Below, in pieces: positions 18,649 to 26,584 of a DNA stretch of 64,000 bases. Below the pieces are notes generated by a model that saw nothing but the letters and a program-made list of their open reading frames with translations, had not been told where the DNA came from and searched no databases. Both the position numbers and the translations under genes were made by a program. The stretch covers positions 1 to 64,000 of the forward strand of contig JAPLQE010000010.1 of NCBI GenBank assembly GCA_026399835.1, in the 5' to 3' direction. This stretch comes from Burkholderiales bacterium. Its GTDB lineage: Bacteria > Pseudomonadota > Gammaproteobacteria > Burkholderiales > Burkholderiaceae_E. Numbering within the stretch: the stretch's first letter is position 1; each line of letters opens with the position of its first letter.

Positions 18649-19420
18649 GCCGCTTCAGGTCCTCGCCCCCGATGTAGAAGCGGTTCCAGGTCGGCGCGAT
18701 CACCACCTCGGCCAGGCACACGTGCGGCGGCGCGGTCACGACATAGCCGATCGCGTCGGCGATGTCGGCGGTGCGCAGCATGCGCGCGACCTCCTCGTCC
18801 GACGGCGGCACCGGCCGCGTCTTGAGGATCGGCGTGGCGACCTCGCCCGGGCAGAAGTGGCAGGCGCGGATGCCGTGCGGGCCCTCCTCGTCGTTCAGGC
18901 TCTGCACCAGCGGATCGAGCGCGGCCTTGCTCGCGCTGTAGGCCACGCCGGGGAAGTCCTTGTACGCCCAGCCGGCGAACGAGGAGACGACGACGATCGT
19001 GCCGGTGCCGGCCGCGCGCATGCCGGGCAGCGTGGCGAGCACCGCGTTCGCGACGCCGGCGAGGTTGATCTGCACGACCTTCGCGAAGCCTTCGGGCGCG
19101 AGCTTCTTCCAGCTGCGGTTCGGCACGTTGGTGCCGGCCGCGCACACCAGCACCGACACCGGGCCGTGGCCGGCGACGATCGCCGCGTGCGCCTCGGCGA
19201 CCGACGCGGGGTCCGACACGTCGGCCCGCGCGACCACGATCTTCAGCCCCTGCGCACCGAGCTCGGCCGCGGTCTTCTCGAGCTCCTCGATGCGGCGCCC
19301 CGAGATCGCGACGGTCGCGCCGGCGCGCGCCAGCCACTGCGCGGTCGCGCGGCCGATGCCCGTGCCGCCTCCGGTCACCCAGGCCAGGCGGCCGTCCAGT
19401 CCCTGCTGCGTTGCGCTCAC
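18641..19420 (-). CDS. Short-chain dehydrogenase/reductase
   Basis: A 259-residue classical SDR of normal length. It has the NAD(P)-binding motif TGGGTGIG (16-23), Asp in ARADVSD, a CAAG in place of NNAG, the catalytic Ser of VVSSFAG and the YSASK Tyr/Lys pair. The SGRRIEE after beta-2 (Arg pair) suggests NADPH preference. Start: GTG 19420 with a GAGGAGA ribosome site 8 bases upstream. It overlaps the following EamA gene. Substrate unknown. Confidence 0.92.
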   Translation of the reverse strand: MSATQQGLDGRLAWVTGGGTGIGRATAQWLARAGATVAISGRRIEELEKTAAELGAQGLKIVVARADVSDPASVAEAHAAIVAGHGPVSVLVCAAGTNVPNRSWKKLAPEGFAKVVQINLAGVANAVLATLPGMRAAGTGTIVVVSSFAGWAYKDFPGVAYSASKAALDPLVQSLNDEEGPHGIRACHFCPGEVATPILKTRPVPPSDEEVARMLRTADIADAIGYVVTAPPHVCLAEVVIAPTWNRFYIGGEDLKRRA

Positions 19421-19440
19421 CCTCGTCTCCTCGTCCGGTC

Positions 19441-20127
19441 ATGGGCCGGACGGCGGACGCCCCCGGCTACACTGCGCCCGTGCCGACTACCGAACCCTTC
19501 CTCGTGCCCGGCGACGACGCGACGCTCGAGGCGATTCTAGCGGCCGCGTGGTCGCTGCTCGGACGGGCCGCGGACCGGGCGCCCGAGGACTGGCGCTGGC
19601 CGGTGCTGGCGAGCGTCGATTCGAGGGAACCGGAACGCGGCGCGGCCGATGCACGGGTCGTGGTGCTGCGGCGGGCCGACGCACGCGACTGGACGCTCGA
19701 GGTCCACAGCGACGCGCGCGCCGGCAAGCTCGCGCAGCTGCGTGCCGCGCCGCAGGCCTGCCTCGTGTTCCACGACCGCGCACGCGAGCTGCAGCTGCGC
19801 GCCTGGGCCGACGCCTCGGTGCACGAGGGCGACGCGATCGCGCGCCGTGCCTGGGACGCGCTGCATGCATCCTCGCGCCGCGCCTACCTCGCGCCGCGCA
19901 CGCCCGGCGCGCCGACCGCGGCGCCCGATGCGAACCTGCCCGCAGGCCTCGGCGCGCGCCTGCCCGATGCCGCCGAATCCGAGCCCGGCTTCGCATCGTT
20001 CGCGGCGATCGTGCTGCGGGTGCGCGCGCTCGAGTGGCTGCGGCTCGATCGCGCGGGCCACCATCGCGCGCGCTTCGAGGCCGGCCCCGCCGGCGGTGTC
20101 CCGACCCTGTGCTGGCTGCGCCCCTGA
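19441..20127 (+). CDS. Pyridoxamine 5'-phosphate oxidase-like FMN protein (gene B)
   Basis: A protein of 228 residues from ATG 19441 (or 215 from GTG 19480). It has the split-barrel FMN-binding layout of the Pyridox_oxase_2 group: DWRWPVLASVDS, ARVVVLRRADARDWTLEVHSDARAGK, CLVFHDRARELQLRAWADA, and RAYLAPRTPG. These proteins may oxidise pyridoxamine phosphate or bind FMN/heme; the role here is open. The match to the decayed copy at 16670 begins slightly upstream of the GTG, which does not settle the start. It diverges from the SDR gene. Confidence 0.8.
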   Translation: MGRTADAPGYTAPVPTTEPFLVPGDDATLEAILAAAWSLLGRAADRAPEDWRWPVLASVDSREPERGAADARVVVLRRADARDWTLEVHSDARAGKLAQLRAAPQACLVFHDRARELQLRAWADASVHEGDAIARRAWDALHASSRRAYLAPRTPGAPTAAPDANLPAGLGARLPDAAESEPGFASFAAIVLRVRALEWLRLDRAGHHRARFEAGPAGGVPTLCWLRP

Positions 20128-20239
20128 TCCACCACGACGGGCCGCGCGCACGCGGCCTGCGCCGACCCGCCTTGGCGGTGCATGCGCGCCGCGCTCGCGC
20201 TATCGTGCGGACTCGATCCACCCCATCCGCGAGGCCCTC

Positions 20240-20872
20240 ATGGCCAACCCCACCCTGAAGCAGACGCTCGAGCACGTGGACGCCTGGATCCGCTCGGGCG
20301 CCGCCGCGCGCGACGTCGAGCGGCTGGCGCGCGAGACGGTTCGGCGCGCCGCCGAGCGCGTGCCGCCCGAGGCACTGACGCGGCTCGGCGAGATGCTCGA
20401 GCGGCTGCGCCCGATCGCCGAGCGCGCGGCCGCCGCCGCGCAGGCGGGGGCCGAGACCATGCGGCGCGCCGCGCAGACGCGTGGGGGCGGCGCGGCGGCG
20501 GGCGCCGCGGCCGCGGCGCAGGGCGGGTCGGCCGCGGCGCGCGCGCGTCGCGCCGCGGCGATGTCGGACGGCGACGCGCAGGACACCGCGCCGGCGAGCA
20601 AGCGCGCGCCGCGCAAGGCCCCGGCGGCGAAGGGTGCGGGTGCGAAGCGTGCGGGTGCGAGGGGCGCGGGTGCGAGGGGCGCGGGTGCGAAGGGCGCGGG
20701 TGCGAAGCGTGCGGGTGCGAACGCCACCGGCGCGAAGGCCACGCGCGCGAAGGGCACGGCCACGAAGGCCGCAGCGACGAAGGCCGCGGGCGCGAAGACC
20801 CGTGCGCGCCAGGCACCCGCCGCGAAGGCCCCTGCGCGCAAGGCCGCCGCGAACCGCAGCGCCGCAGCCTGA
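20240..20872 (+). CDS. Histone H1-like / phasin-type protein with Ala-Lys-Gly tail
   Basis: A 210-residue protein. The first ~90 residues are helical (HVDAWIRSGAAARDVERLAR, ERLRPIAERAAAAAQAG), and the last ~110 are almost only Ala, Lys, Arg and Gly with KGAGAKRAGARGAGA periods. Such basic tails occur in bacterial H1-like nucleoid proteins and in PhaF-type granule proteins; both bind DNA. The tail is encoded by 15-bp tandem units (about 20633-20720), a source of length variation. Next to it, on the other strand, lies a truncated thioesterase. Confidence 0.75.
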   Translation: MANPTLKQTLEHVDAWIRSGAAARDVERLARETVRRAAERVPPEALTRLGEMLERLRPIAERAAAAAQAGAETMRRAAQTRGGGAAAGAAAAAQGGSAAARARRAAAMSDGDAQDTAPASKRAPRKAPAAKGAGAKRAGARGAGARGAGAKGAGAKRAGANATGAKATRAKGTATKAAATKAAGAKTRARQAPAAKAPARKAAANRSAAA

Positions 20873-20899
20873 CCCGATCGGGGCCGCAGCGCGCCGCTG

Positions 20900-21133
20900 A
20901 CCGCAGCGCCCGCCGCCGAGCAGCGAGGACACCGCCAGCACCATCGCGGTGTCGGCCGCGGCCATCATCGCCTGCCCGCACACCGTGCCGCCCACGCGGG
21001 CCAGCCGCGCATCGAAGGGCAGGCGCAGCGTGACCTCGCCGGGCACGACGGACGTGACCTGCAGGCCAAGCGCCTGCACCCACGGCGCGAACAGATCGGC
21101 GAGCATCGCCTGCGCATCATCGACGGTCGTCAT
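20900..21133 (-). pseudogene. Truncated hot-dog-fold thioesterase (PaaI family)
   Basis: From ATG 21133 the frame reads MTTVDDAQAMLADLFAPWVQ, then GGTVCGQAMMAAADTAMVLAVSSLLGG, the classic hot-dog core with the active-site helix. The family normally continues for another 55-65 residues. Here the match stops at about 20905 and turns into unrelated low-complexity reading into the H1-like gene. The 3' half has therefore been deleted or replaced. The open frame beyond that point is not a real protein. Confidence 0.75.
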
Positions 21134-21254
21134 CGCTCCATCCCCCGAGTCGTCCGGACAGACGATACACGGCGCCGGGCACGGTCATTCTCGTCACCTG
21201 CATCCGCGCGGCATCTTGGCGCAGCGCAGCATGGCCGCGGCTGGCGTGGCGCTG

Positions 21255-21268
21255 GTAACGGGTGTTAC
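21255..21268. promoter_or_regulatory. Palindromic operator candidate before the TRAP operon
   Basis: GTAACGGGTGTTAC is a perfect inverted repeat with 5-bp arms and a 4-bp spacer, 40 bases before the dctQ start. The same architecture (GTAAC-N4-GTGAC) lies before the cupin gene at 25628. A MarR regulator is encoded at the end of the TRAP operon and is the natural candidate to bind both. Confidence 0.5.
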
Positions 21269-21307
21269 AGTTTCGGCCCGCTTCGCGCCCGTCAACCGCC
21301 CCCGTCG

Positions 21308-21841
21308 ATGTCGTCCAGCCCCGAGCCCGATGCCCCGCCCGCACCCCGTGCGCCGGTGATGATCGAGGAGATCATCGCAGTCGCCTGCATGGTCGTGCTG
21401 GTGCTGCTGACGCTGATCAACGTGGTGATCCGGTACTTCACCGACGAGAGCTTCGCGGCCACCGAGGAGGTCTCGATCTCGCTGATGGTCGTGATGACCG
21501 TCGCGGGTGCCTGCGCCGCCGCGGCCCGCGACCGCCACATCCGCATCGAGTACTTCTACGAGACCGGCAGCGCCGCCCGCCGCAAGCGCCTGGCGCTGCT
21601 GTCGGCGGCGGTGACCTGCGTGTTCTTCGTCGTGTTGTCGGCGCTGTCGGCGCGCGTGGTCTGGGACGAGTACCGCTACGAGGAGACCACCATGGCGCTC
21701 GGCTTGCCACGCTGGTGGTTCACCGTGTGGGTGCCGGCGATGTGCCTGGTGCTCGCGCTGCGCGCAGCCGCCGTCGCGCGCCGGGTGCGACGCGGGCTGA
21801 TGCTGCCGGGCGCGGACCCCGAGGCCGGTGGCGACCGATGA
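21308..21841 (+). CDS. TRAP transporter small permease (DctQ)
   Basis: A 177-residue protein with four hydrophobic segments (for example IIAVACMVVLVLLTLINVVIRY and FTVWVPAMCLVLALRAAAVA), typical of DctQ. It joins the large permease to form the membrane unit of a Na+/H+-driven organic-acid importer fed by the periplasmic binding protein. The acidic EE pair after the first helix and the RDRHIRIEYF segment fit the family. Its stop overlaps the next start (ATGA). Confidence 0.92.
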   Translation: MSSSPEPDAPPAPRAPVMIEEIIAVACMVVLVLLTLINVVIRYFTDESFAATEEVSISLMVVMTVAGACAAAARDRHIRIEYFYETGSAARRKRLALLSAAVTCVFFVVLSALSARVVWDEYRYEETTMALGLPRWWFTVWVPAMCLVLALRAAAVARRVRRGLMLPGADPEAGGDR

Positions 21842-23136
21842 TCGGCCTGATCCTCTTCGTCGCCTTCTTCGGTCTGATGTTCCTCGGCGTGCCGATCGGC
21901 GTGGCGCTCGGCGTCGGCGGCATGGTCGCGATCATGCTCGAGAACCCGGACACCCTGCTCTGGGGCACGCTCGCCGCACCGCAGAACTTCCACGCCGGCA
22001 TCGCCAAGTACCCGCTGCTCGCGCTGCCGATGTTCGTGCTGGTCGGCTCGATCTTCGACCGCTCGGGCGTGGCCCGCCGGATGGTCAACTTCGCGATCGC
22101 CTGCACCGGCCGCGGTCCGGGCATGCTGCCGGTGGTCGCGATCCTGGTCGCGATGGTGCTCGGCGGCATCTCGGGCTCGGGCCCGGCGAACGCCGCGGCG
22201 GTCGGCGGCGTGATGATCGCGGCGATGGCACGGGCCGGCTATCCGGCGCCGTTCTCGGCCTCGATCGTCGGCGCGGCCGCGGCCACCGACGTGCTGATCC
22301 CGCCGTCGATCGCCTTCATCGTCTACAGCGTGATCGTGCCGGGCGCCTCGGTGCCCGCCCTCTTCGCGGCCGGCATGTTCCCGGGCATCCTCGCCGGCCT
22401 GGCGCTGATCATCCCGGCGATCTGGCTGTCGCGCCACCACGGCCTGGGCGCCGCCGAGCGCGACCTGCCGCGCCCGCCGTTCTGGAAGAGCCTGCGCGAG
22501 GCGTCCTGGGGCCTGGCCGCGCCAGTGCTAATCCTGGGCGGCATGCGCGCCGGCTGGTTCACGCCGACCGAGGCCGCCGTGGTGGCGGTGGTCTACGGCC
22601 TGTTCGTCGGCATCTTCATCCACCGCACGATGGGCCTGCGCGACCTGTGGGACACCTTTCGCGAGGCCACCGAGATCTCGGCGGTGATCATGCTGGTGCT
22701 GGGGCTGGCCGCGATCTTCGCGTATGCCGTCTCCACGCTCGGCATGGCCGACCCGCTGGTCGAGGCGATCCGCGCGCTCGGCTGGAGCAGCGCGCTCACG
22801 CTGACGCTGCTCGCGCTGCTGCTGCTGATCGTCGGCATGTTCCTCGACGGCGTGTCGATCTTCCTGATCTTCCTGCCCCTGCTGCTGCCGCTGATGCGGC
22901 TCTACCAGTGGGACCCGGTGTGGTTCGGCGTGCTGATGACCATGCTCGTCGCGATCGGCCAGTTCACGCCCCCGATGGCGGTGAACCTGCTGGTGTCGTG
23001 CCGTATCGCCGGCGTGCGCATCGAGCAGACCATCCCCTGGGTGGGCTGGCTGGTGGTCTCGTTCCTGATGGCCGCCGCGCTGGTGGCCGTGTTCCCCGAG
23101 CTCGCGCTTTGGCTGCCGCGCTCGCTCGGCTATTGA
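21838..23136 (+). CDS. TRAP transporter large permease (DctM)
   Basis: A 432-residue polytopic permease of normal length. Conserved stretches include LFLGVPIGVALG, AALPMFVLVGSIFDRSG, the glycine-rich SGSGPANAAAVGG and ATDVLIPPSIAFIVY, and GMFLDGVSIFLIFLP near the end. It carries the transport pathway of the TRAP system and starts within the stop of dctQ, so they are coupled. Confidence 0.95.
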   Translation: MIGLILFVAFFGLMFLGVPIGVALGVGGMVAIMLENPDTLLWGTLAAPQNFHAGIAKYPLLALPMFVLVGSIFDRSGVARRMVNFAIACTGRGPGMLPVVAILVAMVLGGISGSGPANAAAVGGVMIAAMARAGYPAPFSASIVGAAAATDVLIPPSIAFIVYSVIVPGASVPALFAAGMFPGILAGLALIIPAIWLSRHHGLGAAERDLPRPPFWKSLREASWGLAAPVLILGGMRAGWFTPTEAAVVAVVYGLFVGIFIHRTMGLRDLWDTFREATEISAVIMLVLGLAAIFAYAVSTLGMADPLVEAIRALGWSSALTLTLLALLLLIVGMFLDGVSIFLIFLPLLLPLMRLYQWDPVWFGVLMTMLVAIGQFTPPMAVNLLVSCRIAGVRIEQTIPWVGWLVVSFLMAAALVAVFPELALWLPRSLGY

Positions 23137-23170
23137 GTCCTGCAGACGATCCCCCCAAGGAGACACAGAA

Positions 23171-24199
23171 ATGAATCGACGCGAGATCCTGAAGACCGGC
23201 GCAGCCGGCGGCGCGGTGCTCGGCTTCCCCGCCCTCCTCAAGGCGCAGAACGCCTACCGGCCCGAATACAAGATGTCGACGGTCGTCGGCACGGCGCTCG
23301 CCTGGGGCAAGTGCGGCGAGAACTTCGGCAACTACGTGCGCGAGCGCACCGGCGGCCGGATCAACATCAAGCAGTACCCGGGCTCGAGCCTGGTGCAGGG
23401 CCAGCAGGACCGCGAGTTCGCGGCGATGCGCCAGGGCATCATCGACGTGCTGTGCGGCGCGCCGATCAACTGGTCGGGCACGGTCCGCGAGTGCGGCGCG
23501 TTCGCGCTGCCGTTCCTGATGCCGGACCACAAGGCGTACGACGCGGTGATGGCGTCCGACGCGGTCCAGAAGGACTTCTTCGACATCATCCGCAAGTCGG
23601 GCGCCGAGCCGCTCGCCATCGGCGAGACCGGCTACCGCCAGCTGTCCAACAGCAAGCGCGCGATCAGGAAGCCCGAGGACCTCAAGGGCCTGAAGGTGCG
23701 CATCGTCGCGAGCCCGATGTACCAGGAGATCATGGCCGGCATGGGCGCGAACCCGACCGCGATGAGCTGGGCCGACGCGCAGCCCGCGATGGCCTCGGGC
23801 GCGGTCGACGGCCAGGAGAACCCGATGGAGCTGTTCCTCGGCCTGAAGGTCCACCAGCTCGGCCAGAAGTTCGTGACCAAGTGGAACTACTCGAACGACA
23901 TCCTGCTGATCGCGATCGCCAATCCGATCTGGCAGTCGTGGTCGCCGGCCGACCAGAAGATCGTCCGCGAGGCCGCGCTCGACGCCACGAAGGAGAACCT
24001 CCGCCAGGTCCGCGACGTCTACGCCAAGGACGTCGAGCTGGTCCGCGCCCTGGGCGTCGACGTGACGGTGCCGACCCCCGCCGAGATGGAGCAGTGGCAG
24101 ATCGCCTGCCGCCGCCCGTACGCGCGCTGGAAGGCCCAGATCAACCCGGGGCTGATCAGCAAGTTCGAGGAGGCCGTCGCCCGCAGCCGCAAGGCCTGA
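23171..24199 (+). CDS. TRAP transporter substrate-binding protein (DctP)
   Basis: A 342-residue periplasmic receptor. The leader MNRREILKTGAAGGAVLGFP has a twin-arginine motif (RREILK) before a short hydrophobic stretch, so export by Tat is likely. The family arginine that binds the substrate carboxylate is in LKGLKVRIVASP, with the downstream TAMSWADAQPAMASGAVDGQENP segment split as usual. A strong AAGGAG ribosome site precedes ATG 23171. Substrate not identifiable; many relatives take C4-C6 organic acids. Confidence 0.95.
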   Translation: MNRREILKTGAAGGAVLGFPALLKAQNAYRPEYKMSTVVGTALAWGKCGENFGNYVRERTGGRINIKQYPGSSLVQGQQDREFAAMRQGIIDVLCGAPINWSGTVRECGAFALPFLMPDHKAYDAVMASDAVQKDFFDIIRKSGAEPLAIGETGYRQLSNSKRAIRKPEDLKGLKVRIVASPMYQEIMAGMGANPTAMSWADAQPAMASGAVDGQENPMELFLGLKVHQLGQKFVTKWNYSNDILLIAIANPIWQSWSPADQKIVREAALDATKENLRQVRDVYAKDVELVRALGVDVTVPTPAEMEQWQIACRRPYARWKAQINPGLISKFEEAVARSRKA

Positions 24200-24207
24200 G
24201 GGACGAC

Positions 24208-24705
24208 GTGACCCGCGCACGCACCCCGGCGGCAGCCCGCAGCGACGCGCCGCCGCACGAGCGCACGCTGCTCTTCGCGATGGTCCGGCTGGTCAACCTG
24301 ACCGCGCGGCCCTTCCAGGAGGGCATCGGACGCAGCCACCGGCTCGGTCTGTCGGAGTGGCGGGTGCTCGCGGTGCTGCAGGCCCATCCCGGGTCGGCGG
24401 CCACCGCGATCGCGCAGCGCACCGGCCTCGACAAGATGAGCGTGTCGCGCGCGCTCGCCTCGCTCGAGTCGGCCGGGCGCATCGTGCGCCGGCCCGACCC
24501 GGACGACGGGCGCCGCGCGCTCGCCTCGCTCACCCCCGCGGGGCGTCAGCTCTACCGCGCGCTGCGCGGCGAGGCGCAGGCCCGCGAGGCGGCGGTCACC
24601 GGGTCGCTGAGCGCGGCCGAGCGCCGGCAGCTGACCGCGCTGCTCGCACGGATGACGGCGTCGGTGCTGGCCGCGGACGGCCTCGAGGACGTCGACGCGG
24701 ACTGA
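24208..24705 (+). CDS. MarR-family transcription regulator
   Basis: A 165-residue winged-helix protein. It has LSEWRVLAVLQAHP, the recognition helix region TGLDKMSVSRALASLESAG and the wing RRPDPDDGRRALASLTPAGR. MarR dimers repress nearby operons and release DNA on ligand binding. The gene starts with GTG only 8 bases after the TRAP binding-protein gene, so it is part of that operon. It probably controls the TRAP genes and the cupin gene, both preceded by GTAAC-N4-GTKAC palindromes. Confidence 0.9.
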   Translation: MTRARTPAAARSDAPPHERTLLFAMVRLVNLTARPFQEGIGRSHRLGLSEWRVLAVLQAHPGSAATAIAQRTGLDKMSVSRALASLESAGRIVRRPDPDDGRRALASLTPAGRQLYRALRGEAQAREAAVTGSLSAAERRQLTALLARMTASVLAADGLEDVDAD

Positions 24706-24710
24706 GCGTC

Positions 24711-24752
24711 GGGCACCGGGCACCGGGCACCGGGCACCGGGCACCGGGCGTC
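24711..24752. repeat. 7-bp tandem repeat after marR
   Basis: Five exact GGGCACC units followed by a degenerate sixth (GGGCGTC) lie between the marR stop and the convergent cupin gene end. Non-coding. Such short GC-rich arrays change copy number easily. Confidence 0.9.
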
Positions 24753-24767
24753 GCGGCCCGCGGCCGC

Positions 24768-25604
24768 TCAGTCGAACCCGAACAGCTCGGCCGGCGCCGC
24801 CGGCGGCTCCACCCATTCCAGCGTGCCCTCGGCCCACCCGAGCAGCAGCGCACCGAACGGGCTCGCGAGCTCGAACTCGGCCCCCGGCTCGATCACCACG
24901 AAGCAGCCGGCATGCACGATGCGGCCGTCGACCTCGAGCAGACCGCCGCGCACCCACAGCTCGACATGGTCGGTCGCGCGCAGCCGCGGCACGCGCACCT
25001 GCGGCCGGATCGAGAGCTGCACCATCCGGTGCGCGTCGCCCGTGCCGGCGTAGTCGAACACCATGCGTCGTTCGACGCCGTCGAGGCCGGTGGGCGCCGC
25101 GACGAGCGCGTCGACCGCCACGTTGATGTCGGGCGGGACCTCGGGCGCGGGGTTCACCAGCACGGCGTGGCGCGCGCCCGCGTGCAGCGCATGCAGCGGC
25201 CCGTCCTGAGGCGGGTAGGTCACCGGTCCCTGCAGCCGCGCGACGAAGAGCGTGCGTGCATAGGTGATCGCGTCGTGCGTCGCACCCTTCAGGTTGATGC
25301 CGACCTCGCCGGTGCGGATCGCACCCTGGTAGTCGGTGAGGCCGCCGTCGACGAAGTAGCTGGTGGCCACGCCCTGATGCTGGTGGAGCCCCGAGCGGAC
25401 CGTCGGCTCCATGCCGATCAGACCGAGGAACCAGCCGCGTTCGCCGTCGCGCCGCACGATCTTCTGCGCGACGCCCGCCTTGCCGGCGTCCTGCCAGGCC
25501 ATCTCGGCCGGGTCGAACACGTAGACGCCGCCGCGGCCGCCGCGCCGGCGAAGCTCGACGCCGCGGGCCGGCTGGGCGGTGGACACAAGGACGGTCTCGG
25601 ACAT
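24768..25604 (-). CDS. Two-domain cupin protein, dioxygenase or ChrR-like
   Basis: A 278-residue protein with two cupin barrels. The first has a metal-site-like SGLHQHQGVATSYFVDGG, the second HVELWVRGGLLEVDG with PGAEFELASPFG. Cupin enzymes of this type open acyl or aromatic ketone compounds; ChrR-like cupins bind zinc in sensing. Which applies is not clear. A GAGGAGA ribosome site lies 8 bases before ATG 25604. It is likely in the same regulon as the TRAP transporter, because a shared palindrome lies 24 bases upstream of the start. Confidence 0.7.
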   Translation of the reverse strand: MSETVLVSTAQPARGVELRRRGGRGGVYVFDPAEMAWQDAGKAGVAQKIVRRDGERGWFLGLIGMEPTVRSGLHQHQGVATSYFVDGGLTDYQGAIRTGEVGINLKGATHDAITYARTLFVARLQGPVTYPPQDGPLHALHAGARHAVLVNPAPEVPPDINVAVDALVAAPTGLDGVERRMVFDYAGTGDAHRMVQLSIRPQVRVPRLRATDHVELWVRGGLLEVDGRIVHAGCFVVIEPGAEFELASPFGALLLGWAEGTLEWVEPPAAPAELFGFD

Positions 25605-25627
25605 GGTGGGATCTCCTCGTCAGGATC

Positions 25628-25641
25628 GTAACACTCGTGAC
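25628..25641. promoter_or_regulatory. Palindromic operator candidate before the cupin gene
   Basis: GTAACACTCGTGAC, embedded in TCGTAAC-ACTC-GTGACGA with one arm mismatch, lies 24 bases upstream of the cupin start. It has the same arm sequence and 4-base spacing as the site at 21255 before the TRAP operon. Confidence 0.5.
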
Positions 25642-25737
25642 GAGTTCGGTCGATGCTGCGATGCATGGTGCCGCCGGCGCCGCTGCGGCCTACACTGGCC
25701 GGATGAACCACCGCCCGGCGCATCGCACCGCCCGCCG

Positions 25738-26577
25738 ATGACCCTGTCGCCTTCCACCGGTGCCGGCACGCCGCCCGGCGAGGCGCCGCCGTCCGCCCCG
25801 GCCGCCGCCGACGCCGTGCGCGCACCCTTCCCCGAGGTCCGGCGCGTCGGGCCCGGCGCGCCGTTCCGTTGGCTCGCGCACGGTGCGCGCGACTTCCGCG
25901 ACCGGCCCCTGCCCAGTCTGTTCTACGGGGTGTGCTTCGCGGCGATGGGCTGGCTGCTCGGCGCGCTGCTGCGGCCCGCACCCGGCACGATGATGGCGAT
26001 GACCGCCGGCTTCCTGCTGGTCGGCCCGTTCATGGCGATGGGGCTCTACGAGGTTGCGCGCCGCGCCGAGGCGGGGCTGCCCTGCAGGCTGTCGGCGACC
26101 ACCGTGGCCTGGCGGCGCAACCTGTCGAACATCGCGATCCTCGGCATCGGCATGGGCGTGCTGCTCGCGCTGTGGGCGCGCTCCTCGATGATGGTGATCG
26201 CGATCTTCTTCCCGCGCCGGATGCCGAGCGTCGCCATCCTGCTCGACGAGATCGCGCGCGGCGAGAACGTCGGCTTCATCGCCACGTGGCTCGGCGTGGG
26301 CGCGGCCTTCGCGACGCTGGTCTTCGCGTTCACCGCGGTCGCGATCCCGCTGATGCTCGACCGCGGCACCGACGCGATCACCGCGATGCTCGCGAGTGCG
26401 CAGGCCTTCGGCCGCAACCTCGTGCCGATGGCGATCTGGGCCGCGCTGATCGTGTCGCTGACAGGGGTCGGCTTCGCGACCCTGTTCGTGGGGCTGATCG
26501 TCACCGTGCCCTGGATCGGCCTGGCGACCTGGCACGCCTATCGCGATCTGGTCGCACCGGCGCCGGGCAGCGCCTGA
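25738..26577 (+). CDS. DUF2189 integral membrane protein
   Basis: A 279-residue membrane protein with about six hydrophobic segments. It fits DUF2189: a soluble N-terminus of ~45 residues, then FRDRPLPSLFYGVCFAAMGWLLG, LVGPFMAMGLYEVARR, and a final GLIVTVPWIGLATWHAYRDLV. Function unknown. It diverges from the cupin gene. ATG 25738 is preferred to the upstream in-frame start because the extension has no coding character. Confidence 0.8.
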   Translation: MTLSPSTGAGTPPGEAPPSAPAAADAVRAPFPEVRRVGPGAPFRWLAHGARDFRDRPLPSLFYGVCFAAMGWLLGALLRPAPGTMMAMTAGFLLVGPFMAMGLYEVARRAEAGLPCRLSATTVAWRRNLSNIAILGIGMGVLLALWARSSMMVIAIFFPRRMPSVAILLDEIARGENVGFIATWLGVGAAFATLVFAFTAVAIPLMLDRGTDAITAMLASAQAFGRNLVPMAIWAALIVSLTGVGFATLFVGLIVTVPWIGLATWHAYRDLVAPAPGSA

Positions 26578-26584
26578 GCGCGGC

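Noticed and set aside
19487-21133. 548-codon minus frame beginning with a thioesterase
   Set aside because: Only the first ~75 codons are thioesterase; the rest is antisense of the H1-like gene and gene B.
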